This document shows positions 54,546-64,000 of a stretch of 64,000 nucleotides of DNA, piece after piece. The notes beneath the pieces were generated by a model. That model was not told the DNA's origin and searched no databases. It saw only the letters and a list, made by a program, of their open reading frames with translations. Position numbers and translations under genes: made by a program. The stretch comes from Catonia carolina (Eukaryota; Arthropoda; Insecta; Hemiptera; Achilidae): assembly GCA_035578175.1 (NCBI GenBank), contig JAQMRL010000008.1:8346883-8410882 (forward strand), given 5' to 3'. How positions within the stretch are numbered: position 1 is the stretch's first letter; each line of letters begins with the position of its first letter.

Positions 54546-54680
54546 TAGTTGCAATGACTTCTGTTTGTGTAAATAAAGTGTAGTTGCAATGACTTCTGTT
54601 TGTGTAAATAAAGTGTAGTTGCAATGACTTCTGTTTATGTAAATAAAGTGTAGTTGCAATGACTTCTGTTTGTTCAAACT
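54545..54680. repeat. 35-bp minisatellite, about four units
   Basis: Unit GTAGTTGCAATGACTTCTGT TTGTGTAAATAAAGT recurs four times with one or two changes. The unit starts from the SINE target duplication. A frame across it gives repeated QLHFI, not a protein. Not a CRISPR: there are no variable spacers. Confidence 0.85.
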
Positions 54681-55013
54681 CTTTTTAGTTCATATTGTGA
54701 TTACTTTTTATTTTATTTTTAATCTGTTTCATTTTAAACAGAATTTTATATAACATTTTATTTTATTTTATTTTAAAAAACAGGTTTTTTTTACTCAAAA
54801 ATTGATGTTATTTACAAATAAATATTTTATTTTTTGATAAATTTTAATCTTAAAGTTAATTTACTACAATCTTTTGAAGATAGCTAAAAAATATTCAGGA
54901 CCTGGTTGTCATACTTTATAAAAAACTGTAGACTCCAATGTGTTAATTTACATGTTTCTATGGATCTACCACATTATCTGAGTATATAAATTCAAAAAAA
55001 ATTAAAACTAATA
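54681..55013. other. AT-rich spacer
   Basis: Nothing recognised. Confidence 0.4.
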
Positions 55014-55797
55014 CAGAGCACTCTCGTTTATCCGGGATCGTGTCAACCGGGATGCGGATCATCCGGGATGAAATTTGTATCAAATTACAAACATGTACTT
55101 CATGTATCGGGGTAGTTGGCAGATGCCGACACCCCCGTTCGGAATGAGGTTCGTCAGAAGACAAACCAACTACGACGGCAGACGACCAGGAGGAAGACCT
55201 CATACCAGATCGAGACATCAGACACAGCACTGCGTTAATCTACGCTGAGGGTCTATACGATTATCTTGAACAATGTCAGGAAAGTACGCTGTCTGAAAAA
55301 TTGATGCTTCGAAATTTGCGCAGCACAATTGCACGTCGCGTTAATGAAAATAAGAAACAAACAACTCTGTTATCATATTTCAGAAAATAAAGTAAGTACA
55401 GTTTTAATTTACGTTATCGATATGCATTATTTCTTAATTTACCCTCAGAATGCCAACACTTAATCCTACTACATTTACGTACATTTTTATTCGTAATTAT
55501 TTTATCGTTTCTCGTATTTTTTAGTACGTAAACGTATATGTACTATGTATGTACGTATGTACAAATAACTAAATTTCGTTTTAACGTTTTGTAAAATCAC
55601 ATTATTACGTACTACATACATATGTACGTATACGTTTCATATGCACTATGAAATGGGGCAGTCAGCTACTTTAAAGAAGGGTGGTAGTGTAAATAATGGC
55701 TCTAAACGTAGTTTTTTTGCAACAGCGGATTAACCGGGAAATATGTTATCCGGGAAACAGCATTTCCCAAGCATCCCGGATAAACGAGAGTGCACTG
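55014..55797 (+). mobile_element. Tigger-like element, internally deleted, 784 bp
   Basis: TA lies on both sides; inverted ends CAGAGCACTCTCGTTTATCC and, at right, CAGTGCACTCTCGTTTATCC. The subterminal repeats CCGGGAT/ATCCGGG recur. It keeps the carboxyl end of a transposase at about 55217-55390: AEGLYDYLEQCQESTLSEKL, MLRNLRSTIARRVNENKKQT, TLLSYFRK then stop, the typical end of Tigger/jerky proteins. The DDE core is deleted. Confidence 0.85.
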
Positions 55798-57837
55798 TAC
55801 ATTAAAATTTATTTTTATACAAATGACTGAATATACATATAATCTAGAAATTTTAACAAATTTAATTTCAATTTTTTTTAATTTATGTACTATGATGATA
55901 GTAGATCCACTGAAATAAGTTAAAAAATAAAAATATCAGGAAAAAATAATTAATACATCACTTTTAAAACGTTAACAAAAATTACAATTGGAGAATTTTA
56001 AACAATACTACTTCTATCATAAAAACAAAACTATATATTCAATAAAACTCGCTTACAGCAAAGATATAACGAATAAAATTCACTGGAAATATAAAAATTA
56101 CAATAATAAAAAACAAACAAAAGTTTATCCTGTTGAACATATAATATATTCCGATATGTCATACATCCTTTTACAAAAAAAAAATTAACTCAACAAATAA
56201 TAAAAACATACTACAAAATAATAAATTTAATAACAATAATTATTTTATTAACTATTTAATACATAACAACATTATAAAAATAATAGTATTAATTTTTATG
56301 AGTATATAAATATTTACAATGTATTCAAATTTATTAAGTACATTATTCATACTACCGGTATTTTTTTTACGATTACTCTCTCTTATTTTGTTGCTCAATA
56401 TATATTGTGTTGCACATGTTCCAAAAAAAAAAAAAAAAAGAATTAAAATAAAAGTATTTCCCAGAATTTTCTTAATAGATATAAACCATTTAAAAATAAA
56501 TTTTTGAAATTTACATTTGAACATTTGATCCTCTTACAGAAGAAGGACAAACCAGAAATCTCGCAATTACAATTTTATAAATTTCGGTCTACTCTATTCA
56601 AAATTTATAAAACCAGATTAATAAGACATAAAAAACTAAACCAGAATTTAATTACAAATGATGGTACAATCACTATCAAAGAAAATTATGTAAATACCAA
56701 ATTACCAATCACTATCAAAGAAAATTATGTAAATACCAAATTACAAAAAAAAAAAACAATTATCAACATTATAGAGACTGGCCACTGGCTTGTGGCACCT
56801 ACAAAAAAAACAGCTGACATCCTCCGTTCCCCATCCCTCACCCATTACGTATAGTCACTTCACTTCACATACGCACATACTCTACTTATGTAATTTATGT
56901 CATACTAACAATACATTAGAACAATTGTTCTATAGTAATGTTATGCTCGGATTTTATACACAATTCATTTACTTAACATTAACCCTTACTAACCGGGAGG
57001 CCCAATATCACTCATTCGTCATCATCTTTCTTTAAACTCAATTATCTCCATAACTATTCATTATTTTCTAACGGGTTTAGTTTTATTAGATAGAGACGTT
57101 TTTCTTCTTTCATTTGATGTATTTTGCATATTTATACGATGAAAATTGACGACGTGGTGTTACGCGAAAAAAAGCTTTTTTTCTTTTTTTTGAACAGCCA
57201 GTACTAAAATTTGATCGTTTTCATCCATAACTTTTCAACAAAAAACCGTATTTGTTTGGGAATGATTTTGTTTCAAAATCAATAAATTATAAGTGCCGGC
57301 GACAAATTTTATGACCCTAAAATCGAGCAAAGAAGGTTAACACTACCTGTCTCGTCTATCCCTCGGTTAAACCTTACAATTAGCGTCAAAATAAACATTA
57401 ACATATTTTGATTTATGCTATCCTGTTTAGAAAAGGATAATACATATACACATATAAAGGACAAACAAAATTCACAAAAGAGATAAAACTTTCATAGAAG
57501 AGGAGTAAATAAAAATTGAAAAGATGCCACATTATTTTGAGGCAATTTTTACCTAATTTTTTTCATCCAGCACATTACTTTGTTGAACAAAAAGTGTGAT
57601 ATCTTTTGAATGCGTCTATCAATTTGCAATATCTAAACGTTGTTACTTTTGCAATAAATTGCTTTATTTATGTATGTATAGCTAAACATATGTTTTTGTA
57701 TTTTTTACTGATTTAGTGACACTTTTTGTACGTAAATTGATATTACAAAAAGAAAATATTTTTTCATAATATTCATTTTTTATTCAGGTGGAAATGAAAA
57801 CGGAAAAATTTGGTTTAAACATTGTTCTAATAACAAA
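55798..57837. other. AT-rich spacer; possible weak TTAA element
   Basis: At 55890-55930 a degraded relative of the 163-bp unit (GATGATAGTAGATCCACTGA) is visible. A 39-bp stretch (ATCACTATCAAAGAAAATTA..) is tandemly doubled at 56660-56740. TTAA-flanked 56982-57336 begins CCCTTACTAACC and ends AAAGAAGG, a poor match for inverted ends. No convincing gene. Confidence 0.35.
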
Positions 57838-59310
57838 CCTATATATATAAAGCTGAGTGTAGCGGTGTTTGTCCGGAAATTCTAACCTATAAGGAGTCCT
57901 CCTAGCGAAAAAATGATTTGAATCTTTTCTGTTCCTCGCCTCCTGAAACCCCCAGGAAAAATCAAAAATCCGGGGTACGACCACTCTGGGGCTCAAAAAA
58001 CTTAAAAAACTGTATAACTCTTTAACGGCTAGAGATACCGAGCTCGGACTTTTTTTAATCGATTTCTCGACCCAGAAAACATAACGTCCTTAAGACTTTA
58101 ATTAGCTTGAGTACTATAGCACAAGAGTATTACTTAAAGACATTTTACAATATTTTTCAATTTTGATGTCGCTACGTAAAGGGTAATAACACATCATGTG
58201 AAAGTACCGTTATGCCTATTATTGTATGTAGCCTATGACAACCCTTATTGTCACCACGCCTACACAATCACATTGTTCCAGTCAGTCTTCGCACAACAGT
58301 CTACCTGTGCAGTTCCATTTTCGTTGTTTGCTACTGCTATATTTTTACCGTAGCGTATCACTGAAATAAACAGTTCTTTTAAGAACTAAATCTTTTCTAT
58401 AAGTGGCAACCTGTTTTGCATTGCTATATTTGTAACATAGCGTATTATTCAAAATATAAACAGTTCTTTTAAGAACTAAACTAATATTAATTTAAGTATA
58501 ATATCAGAGTGTTTACTGATACTGTAAGGACCATTTTGTTTTGCAATACAAAGTGGATCTCGAGGTTCTGACTCGATAAACCAGGTCGTTTACCATTAGT
58601 TTAAACAGTCATCATCATAATATTATATTATCCGTATTTTTAAAACTTTATTATATATATTTTTTAGAACTATCATTTACCGTTAGATTACAAATGGCTG
58701 CTCATATATTACCTTTATCCGAATCTGCTGTTGACGAGCTGATGAATAACGATTTATTTATCTACAGATCACGTAAGAAAATTTAATGAAATTTTGTCAG
58801 CACACACGGAGTTGCAACCGCAAGAAGCTCTGTTAATGTGGAATCTCATCGAGGATATAATTCCCATTCCCAGAAATTACAAACATATCCAGCTACTACC
58901 TTCCAAAGCCACAGAACATATTACGCACTGGATTTTTACCTATTACGACGGAAATATTATTCATGTATATGACAGCTTAAACCCAAATAAAAATTTCAAA
59001 ATAACTGACCAACAACTAACTTTTCTTTTCGCTTTATTTCCCCACAAACCTTCCATTGTTTATGAAGATTGTCAACAGGAGCAAAATTGAACTGATTGTG
59101 AGGTTTTTTCTATTGCATTTGCAGTTTCTATCGCGTTGGGCATGAACCCATCTGATCAAATTTTCAAAATATCGTCAATGCGAACTCACATAAAGTTCAT
59201 TTTATATATACATATACATTAATATACATATATACTACATTACAATATACATTAACATAATCTCATTATGTTTTTACAACACGTGCAGCGAAGCGCATGG
59301 GTCCCGCTAG
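57838..59310 (+). mobile_element. Helitron-like element, non-autonomous
   Basis: The left end CTATATATATAAAGCTGAGTG and GTGTTTGTCCGGA, and the right end GTGCAGCGAAGCGCATGGGT followed by CCCGCTAG, match the usual insect Helitron termini (CTAG end preceded by a small GC hairpin). It has no inverted ends or target duplication, as expected. A 4-bp hairpin GTGC/GCGC lies about 15 bp before CTAG. It carries the protease-like fragment at 58694-59215. No Rep/helicase. Confidence 0.75.
58694..59215 (+). pseudogene. Ulp1-like (C48) cysteine protease fragment, broken
   Basis: From MAAHILPLSESAVDELMNND a stop and frameshift intervene. The frame 58794-59090 then gives HWIFTYYDGNIIHVYDSLNP, VYEDCQQEQN, stop, and the same register continues TDCEVFSIAFAVSIALGMNP. 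His-Trp, the Asp in YDSLN, a Gln and DC-x-VF match the catalytic His, Asp, Gln and Cys blocks of Ulp1/SENP-type proteases. Such proteases occur in several insect transposons and host genes. The stop before the Cys block and Gly-to-Glu in DCGVF indicate a dead copy. It was either captured by the Helitron or is part of its ancestral gene set. Confidence 0.65.
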
Positions 59311-59604
59311 TTCTTTATATATAAATGGTAATTTTTTGAAATTTTTTAGGAATGAAACTGAATGAAATAAAAGAGTTTTTATTAGGCGTAAAATGACAGT
59401 CCGCGTGATTGTTAAAAATCTCCGTTCTTGTCGGGTTAAGTTGATAAAATAAATTAATATTGGGCGTAAAACAATTTATAAAATAAAGTGACAAATCAAG
59501 TTTATATGACGACTAACCAACGTAGATTTTTATTGTTAATTCTACAACACAAAGTATTTCCAGGATATATTAATAATGAAATAATGATATATATATTTTT
59601 TTTT
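59311..59604. other. Spacer
   Basis: Nothing recognised. Confidence 0.35.
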
Positions 59605-59800
59605 TAATTCCTAATGTGTGTACGTTGCAATCTGTTCAATTGAGAACAATAAGCAACCCCATGACCCAATGAGATGAGGATGATGTGTATGACGTGTAAA
59701 TGAGGAGCAGTCTTGACTCAGGCCGACCATTCCTGAGAGAGTATGGTTGATTGAAACCCAACGTACCCAATGTACACAACCCAAAGTACACCATTACCTG
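59605..59800 (-). mobile_element. SINE-3 copy, 3' two thirds
   Basis: Contains GAGTATGGTTGATTGAAACC and CAATAAGCAACCCCATGACC; poly-T at the left (59590-59605). The tRNA-like head is missing. Confidence 0.8.
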
Positions 59801-60186
59801 TGTACTTTGATGGTTATGATGATATTAATAACACTATGATGGTTGTTATATGATTGTGTATAAAAATATGATTTCATTTAAATTATCACATTATTGTTAA
59901 TAATAATAAAAGCAGCCTTCTACAAAAGTCAGCTGTTTCATACAACACAGCACTATACAATTCTTGAGTTCTGTTTGGTTTGTTTTTAAATGTCCTTTGT
60001 TTTGTGTGGAGGGACCACAAAGCCAGCAGCCGACCTATACCTTAATAAAAAAAAAAAAACTATGAGAGCAAGAGAAATAGATAAAAAAAAGAAAGAGAGA
60101 GATAAATGGAAGAATCAGGAACGGGGAAGGGCTAATTATGTAATACATTATGACTGTGGTCCACTTATTATTATTATGTAATTACC

Positions 60187-60227
<41 letters not shown>

Positions 60228-60532
60228 TTACACTATACGTACATACATACAAACGACATTCATACTTTAACATAACGTTACTTAACCATTTATAAATACA
60301 TTACATACAATACAATACAAATCAATATACCGGTGTGTGTATATACAATAAATAGATACATAATACGTATTTACTTATTTTTTTTTTCAATATTATTTAT
60401 TTTATTTATTTATTTATTTATTTCAAAGATACGTTTGCTCATCTTCGTAGTAATAGTCAATTGCGTTTTCGATATTACGATTATTAAAATAATGGCAGTT
60501 GTGATTGCAGGTTGATCTGAAACGTAAGAAAA
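59801..60532. other. Spacer with simple repeats
   Basis: (AAT)n at about 60187-60230 and other short tandem runs. No gene recognised. Confidence 0.4.
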
Positions 60533-60692
60533 AAAAATTTGGTGTGAAACACTCACATGAATTTCTCATACCAATGCAAATAATAAACAATATATCCTAA
60601 CATTAGTAATAAAACATTAGAAATAAACAAAACAAAACTAACATCAAAAACATAACCTTATTTTAACACTTTGAAGCCGAAGCCCAAAAATA

Positions 60693-62052
60693 TAGGGTGA
60701 TTCAAAAAGAGCGCCGGTTTTGATATATCAAATTAAGAGATTTATTTTATTGAAAAACTGAAAATAAATACATCAACAAGTTCATCTTACCTTCCGATTT
60801 CATGTATGAAAAATGATGTCATGCATGTGTCCTCCTCTACTGCGCTGGCACGCATCAACTCTGTCCATGAAATTGGATATTACTGCACGACAAGTTTCGA
60901 CTTCCATTTGCCCGATAACCCGTCGAATTTCCTCCTTCAAGTCATTGATGTTTCGGGGTTTATTGGCATACACCAATGGCTTCAGATGACCCCAAAGATG
61001 AAAGTCACAAGGCGTAAAGTCACACGACCTTGGTGGCCATTGATGGTCGGAATTACGAGAAATGATGCGATCCTGGAAACGTTCACGGAGCAACAACATT
61101 GTTTCTCGTGCAGCGTGACAGGTGGCACCATCCTGCTGAAACCACAACTCGTCAATGTCCATTCCATTCAAATGACGCCACAAAAACTCCCTAATCATCG
61201 TACGGTATCGGTCTCCATTTACTGTCACGGCTTGTCCTTCTTGATTTTCAAAAAAGTAAGGGCCGATGACACCGCCCGACCAAAAGCCGCACCAAACTGT
61301 CACTCGCTGTGCATACATTTCCCTTTCATTAACCACGCGAGGGTTTTCTAAACCCCACATACGGCAGTTTTGTTTATTCACAAAACCGTTTAAGTGGAAG
61401 TGCGCCTCATCACTGAAAATGATTTTGTTTGCGAAGGTGTCATCATCCTGCCGTTTTCTCAATACCCAGTCAACAAACTGTCGTCTCTTCTGGTGGTCTG
61501 CCACTTTCAAATGTTGCGTCAACTGAATTTTATACGGGTGATATTGGAGATCGTACCGAAGAATTCTCCGTACAGAAGAACATCGTAAACCCAATTGTTG
61601 AGAACGGCGACGTATTGATTTTGCTGGGCTAACAGCCACACTGTCACGAACCAACGCAACGTTCTGCTCAGTTCGGCCAGAACGACGACGTCCAGAACTT
61701 TTAAGGTCGACTGTTGAACCCGTATCAAAAAACTTTTTCATGATCCTGCGAACTGTTGATTCATTCGGTGCTTCATTACGTCCTAGAGTACCGCAAAGTC
61801 GCCTGACAGTAGCCGCATAACTCTCTCCACTCTGGTAAAATGTTTTGACGATTAACCCTCGTTGTGCAATAGTAAACTTCTCCATGGTTAGACACAGACT
61901 GCGAGAGTACTACACTGCGAACAAGGGAAACTACAACTGAATCGTCAATCGGAATGTTCTCCGAAATAGAAATGAGGTCTAACAATGTTGCCAACCGATA
62001 AACAAAAATTTACCAGCCGTTTAAAAACCGGCGCTCTTTTTGAATCACCCGT
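60693..62052 (-). mobile_element. Complete mariner-like element, 1360 bp
   Basis: TA lies on both sides (60691, 62053). Inverted ends GGGTGATTCAAAAAGAGCGC CGGTTTT at both termini. It encodes one uninterrupted transposase. The deleted copy at 16459-17403 has the same ends. Completeness of ends and gene suggests recent or current mobility. Confidence 0.9.
60800..61885 (-). CDS. Tc1/mariner-superfamily transposase, intact
   Basis: A single open frame of 361 codons, start MEKFTIAQRGLIVKTFYQSG, stop at 60800-60802. Residues 1-115 hold two helix-turn-helix units (..NESTVRRIMKKF.., ..RSQQLGLRCSSVRRILR) around a GRRRSGRT basic hook like the GRPR motif. The catalytic triad is Asp159 (IIFSDEAHFHLNG), Asp252 (WFQQDGATCHAA) and Asp289 (WPPRSCDFTPCDFHLWG). 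The last two are 37 positions apart, so this is a DDD enzyme with longer spacing than the DD34D of classic mariners. The N-terminal Met lies 5' of all conserved motifs. The enzyme would cut and paste its own ends at TA sites. No damaging change is visible, but activity is unproven. Confidence 0.92.
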   Translation of the reverse strand: MEKFTIAQRGLIVKTFYQSGESYAATVRRLCGTLGRNEAPNESTVRRIMKKFFDTGSTVDLKSSGRRRSGRTEQNVALVRDSVAVSPAKSIRRRSQQLGLRCSSVRRILRYDLQYHPYKIQLTQHLKVADHQKRRQFVDWVLRKRQDDDTFANKIIFSDEAHFHLNGFVNKQNCRMWGLENPRVVNEREMYAQRVTVWCGFWSGGVIGPYFFENQEGQAVTVNGDRYRTMIREFLWRHLNGMDIDELWFQQDGATCHAARETMLLLRERFQDRIISRNSDHQWPPRSCDFTPCDFHLWGHLKPLVYANKPRNINDLKEEIRRVIGQMEVETCRAVISNFMDRVDACQRSRGGHMHDIIFHT

Positions 62053-62960
62053 TATTCGGGCTGACTAAATTACGCAAGTGGACGAAGCCCGAACATTTTC
62101 GGGCCGTCATATGTTATTCGATATAAAACTTCAAACAGCTGATTTTAATGTTTTGGCTTCGTAGAACAACTCACTAGTTCATTTTGTTCAATTATTTATG
62201 AATTCAGCACATTCTAACGGCTTGTTTTGAAAAAATAAAAGAAATACGAAGGCAATGTAATTTGAGGTTAAACGTATATCTTGTGGGCGGTCGTGTTCGT
62301 TGTCCAAGTTTATGATTTATTTGCTCTTTCCGCAGTTTTAAATAATTTAGTTGCAGTTTTTTTGAAATGTTTTTTTGTTAGTATTTCTCCCAATTTATGT
62401 AGTAAGTGTTTTTTTTGCATAGTGTTTCATGTTTATAATGTTTGTGTAACTGTTTGTTTACATTGTGCGAGTGACTTGGTTATGTTTTTGTTGTAAGGTT
62501 TTTCTTATGTAAATATTTTATTCCAACAACTATTTTTCCATGTACACTTACTTATTGCACAGTATTATTGTAGATTTTATGTTTTTTTTATAATGGATAA
62601 GTTTCAACTGCATGCAGTACAATGAACTGAACGAATGTTACAATTTTTATTTTCTTAATTTATTACTACATTTTCAACACTTCACAAAAGTAGTGGCGAG
62701 TACTCTATTATATGCATGTATATATTAAAATAAACTGCACGATTTTCTCTTTAAAATGATGTATAAATTGTCTACCTTCATTAAAATATTATGCTGGCAC
62801 AATGTTTTAAAAAATACCTCAAAACCCCCAGGCAACCAGGTTCGAGCATATGTAAAACTGGCTAGGCTTCAAAGTGTTAATCATGAGTGAATGATGCTAA
62901 ATGAAAACCAACCTCAGTTTGGCTTAATAATACAGAAAATCACTCTTTCACGCTAAACTA

Positions 62961-63355
62961 ATATGTTTTTCACGGTTGATGAGCTCTGCTGTTCCACACG
63001 TTTAGACCAATCAGAATGTTTGCCAGCATTGTCAGATTGTACCTGACAAATATTACGCGGGCATGCGTTTATGAGCTTCAATAATTCACTCTCGTCTTGC
63101 ATCTCGTACTGAACACATCGATTATAGAGCGCTAAGTTAATATGCAATACTTTATAACATAAACAGCTGATTGTATGTTTGTACGTTATATTTATTATTG
63201 AAAGACTAAAAAAATGGCTGACAAAATATTTAATACAGTATACAAGAGCAAGTTTTGGCAACGTTGCTGGCAAGTCAATGGCTAGCTATAAAGTGGGTGT
63301 TGGGGGGGGGGGGCAATGCATACTCTTAAGAGCTCATCACCCTTGAAAAATAGTA
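62961..63355. mobile_element. MITE (395 bp, TA target) inside the HINE-like repeat
   Basis: TA lies at 62959 and 63356. Imperfect inverted ends ATATGTTTTTCACGGTTGAT GAGCTCT and, inverted, ATACTATTTTTCAAGGGTGAT. The host repeat reads CGCTAAACTAGGC.. in uninterrupted copies, confirming the boundaries. A G13 run lies at 63302. No gene. Confidence 0.75.
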
Positions 63356-64000
63356 TAGGCACTGTAGAGAAAAATGCTTAAAATAAAAATTTGTAGATTT
63401 TTCAAATTCCTATAAATTTGATTACATACACTTTTGTCGTAAAATGCATACTAAGGCCGAAATCTTTAAAAATTCATTTTTTACTGATTATCATGAAAAA
63501 AACAGGAAATCACTAATTACCGCTAAACTAAACATTATACAAGAAAATTTTACTAATAAAAGTTGTAGATTGTTAAATTGTCTACAACTTTGATTATATA
63601 CACATTGGCTCTAAAATGTATTTTAAAGCCGCAATCTTAAAAAAACAATCTTTTCCTACGAGAGAACAGCCTCCCATGAATTTCAGCAGACATGGCGCCT
63701 CCCCTATCTTGTAGAGCATACAAAGTGTAGTAAAAGAGGCAATTTTTTTAAAAAAGTTGTAGGGTCCGTTTTTGAGAAAATCGGAATAAAGTTAAAAATT
63801 ACATGAATAAACTACTACTTCCGGTTGACCGATTTTGATGAAAATGTTTGTGTCTAGTCCCGGTAGTGGTATGTAACTTAAGTTTCAAGTTCGTACGATG
63901 TTCTGTTCTTGAGATATTCTGTTCACACGCACGCACGCGCGCGCGCGCACACGCACACACACACACACACACAGACCAATCGCTAAAAACATATTTTTTG

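Larger units (their letters stand above)
60667..62876. mobile_element. TTAA element containing a full mariner
   Basis: TTAA lies at 60663 and 62877, and the host repeat reads TTATTTTAATCATGAG when it is removed. Inverted ends CACTTTGAAGCC / GGCTTCAAAGTG are perfect over 12 bp. Without the mariner it is about 850 bp. Inside the left end, GAAGCCC..GGGCTG and GAAGCCCG..CGGGCC form GC-rich repeats. No transposase of its own. The CAC start is unlike the CCC of the other TTAA elements here. Confidence 0.8.
60533..64000 (-). mobile_element. HINE-like repeat split by two insertions, runs off the window
   Basis: Pieces 60533-60666, 62881-62960 and 63356-64000 join in the same order as the 43393 copy. 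It starts TTTGGTGTGAAACACTCAC. The CA/CG tract is at 63925-63972. The final GGCAAGAGAAAG end is beyond the window. The TTAA element and a TA-flanked MITE interrupt it at exact, still readable positions. Confidence 0.85.

Noticed and set aside
54545..54680. CRISPR-like regular repeats
   Set aside because: Units are directly adjacent without spacers; it is a minisatellite in an animal genome.
56504..56854. 116-codon frame with an internal repeat
   Set aside because: The repeat is a 36-39-bp local duplication in AT-rich DNA; composition follows A-runs and no family is recognisable.
56982..57336. Further TTAA-flanked element
   Set aside because: Flanking TTAA exists on both sides, but the ends match poorly as inverted repeats, so it could be chance in AT-rich DNA.
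60806..61351. 181-codon plus-strand frame
   Set aside because: Antisense shadow of the intact mariner transposase; no motif of its own.
1..64000. LTR retrotransposon or viral insertion
   Set aside because: No paired long terminal repeats, gag/protease/integrase motifs or viral genes were seen.

Overview
This 64-kb window is AT-rich animal nuclear DNA, almost certainly from an insect. The only host gene I can support is a ZAD plus C2H2 zinc-finger transcription-factor gene, a class expanded in arthropods. Codons end mostly in A or T, exons have ordinary GT/AG splice sites, and the rest of the window is largely transposable elements. Mariner, piggyBac-like, Tigger, Helitron and tRNA-derived SINE families typical of insects make up most of it. 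A hemipteran-like genome is a reasonable guess but not proven. Nothing bacterial, CRISPR-like or viral was seen.

Host gene, + strand, 2.7-19.0 kb. A phase-0 exon coding the second half of a ZAD domain (2767-2925) lies upstream of two separate terminal exons. Each terminal exon has a phase-0 acceptor and a ten-finger C2H2 array (5667-6953 and 17604-19021). The two arrays match finger for finger, and no second ZAD exon is visible between them. The simplest reading is one N-terminal dimerisation module that can be joined to either of two DNA-binding modules. A terminal-inverted-repeat transposon sits exactly at the stop codon of the first array.

The rest is nested mobile DNA. (1) A 0.95-kb repeat in six or more copies has paired inner CTTTCTCTTGCC / GGCAAGAGAAAG repeats, a terminal hairpin and an internal (GT)n tract; its plan recalls Helentron-derived HINE/DINE-1 elements. 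(2) Several TTAA-flanked piggyBac-like elements carry a GC-rich palindrome just inside the end. (3) Mariner and Tigger copies range from an intact 361-codon transposase (60.8-61.9 kb) to fragments. (4) There are three SINE families, and one shares a covarying 3' hairpin with a LINE in the same window. (5) At least five kinds of 5'-truncated LINE tail occur. (6) A canonical-looking Helitron carries a broken Ulp1-like cysteine-protease fragment. (7) Foldback elements include a 300-bp near-perfect palindrome.

The most unusual item is a short repeat of about 163 bp, seen alone at 33.5 kb and as a head-to-head pair at 14.3-14.7 kb. Both insertions have 13-bp target duplications, and each unit carries a sequence that can be laid out as a hammerhead ribozyme. 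This suggests a retrozyme-like or Penelope-related non-autonomous retroelement. Several insertions have 'empty' paralogous copies elsewhere in the window, which fix their boundaries. All calls come from reading the sequence; no database search was possible.
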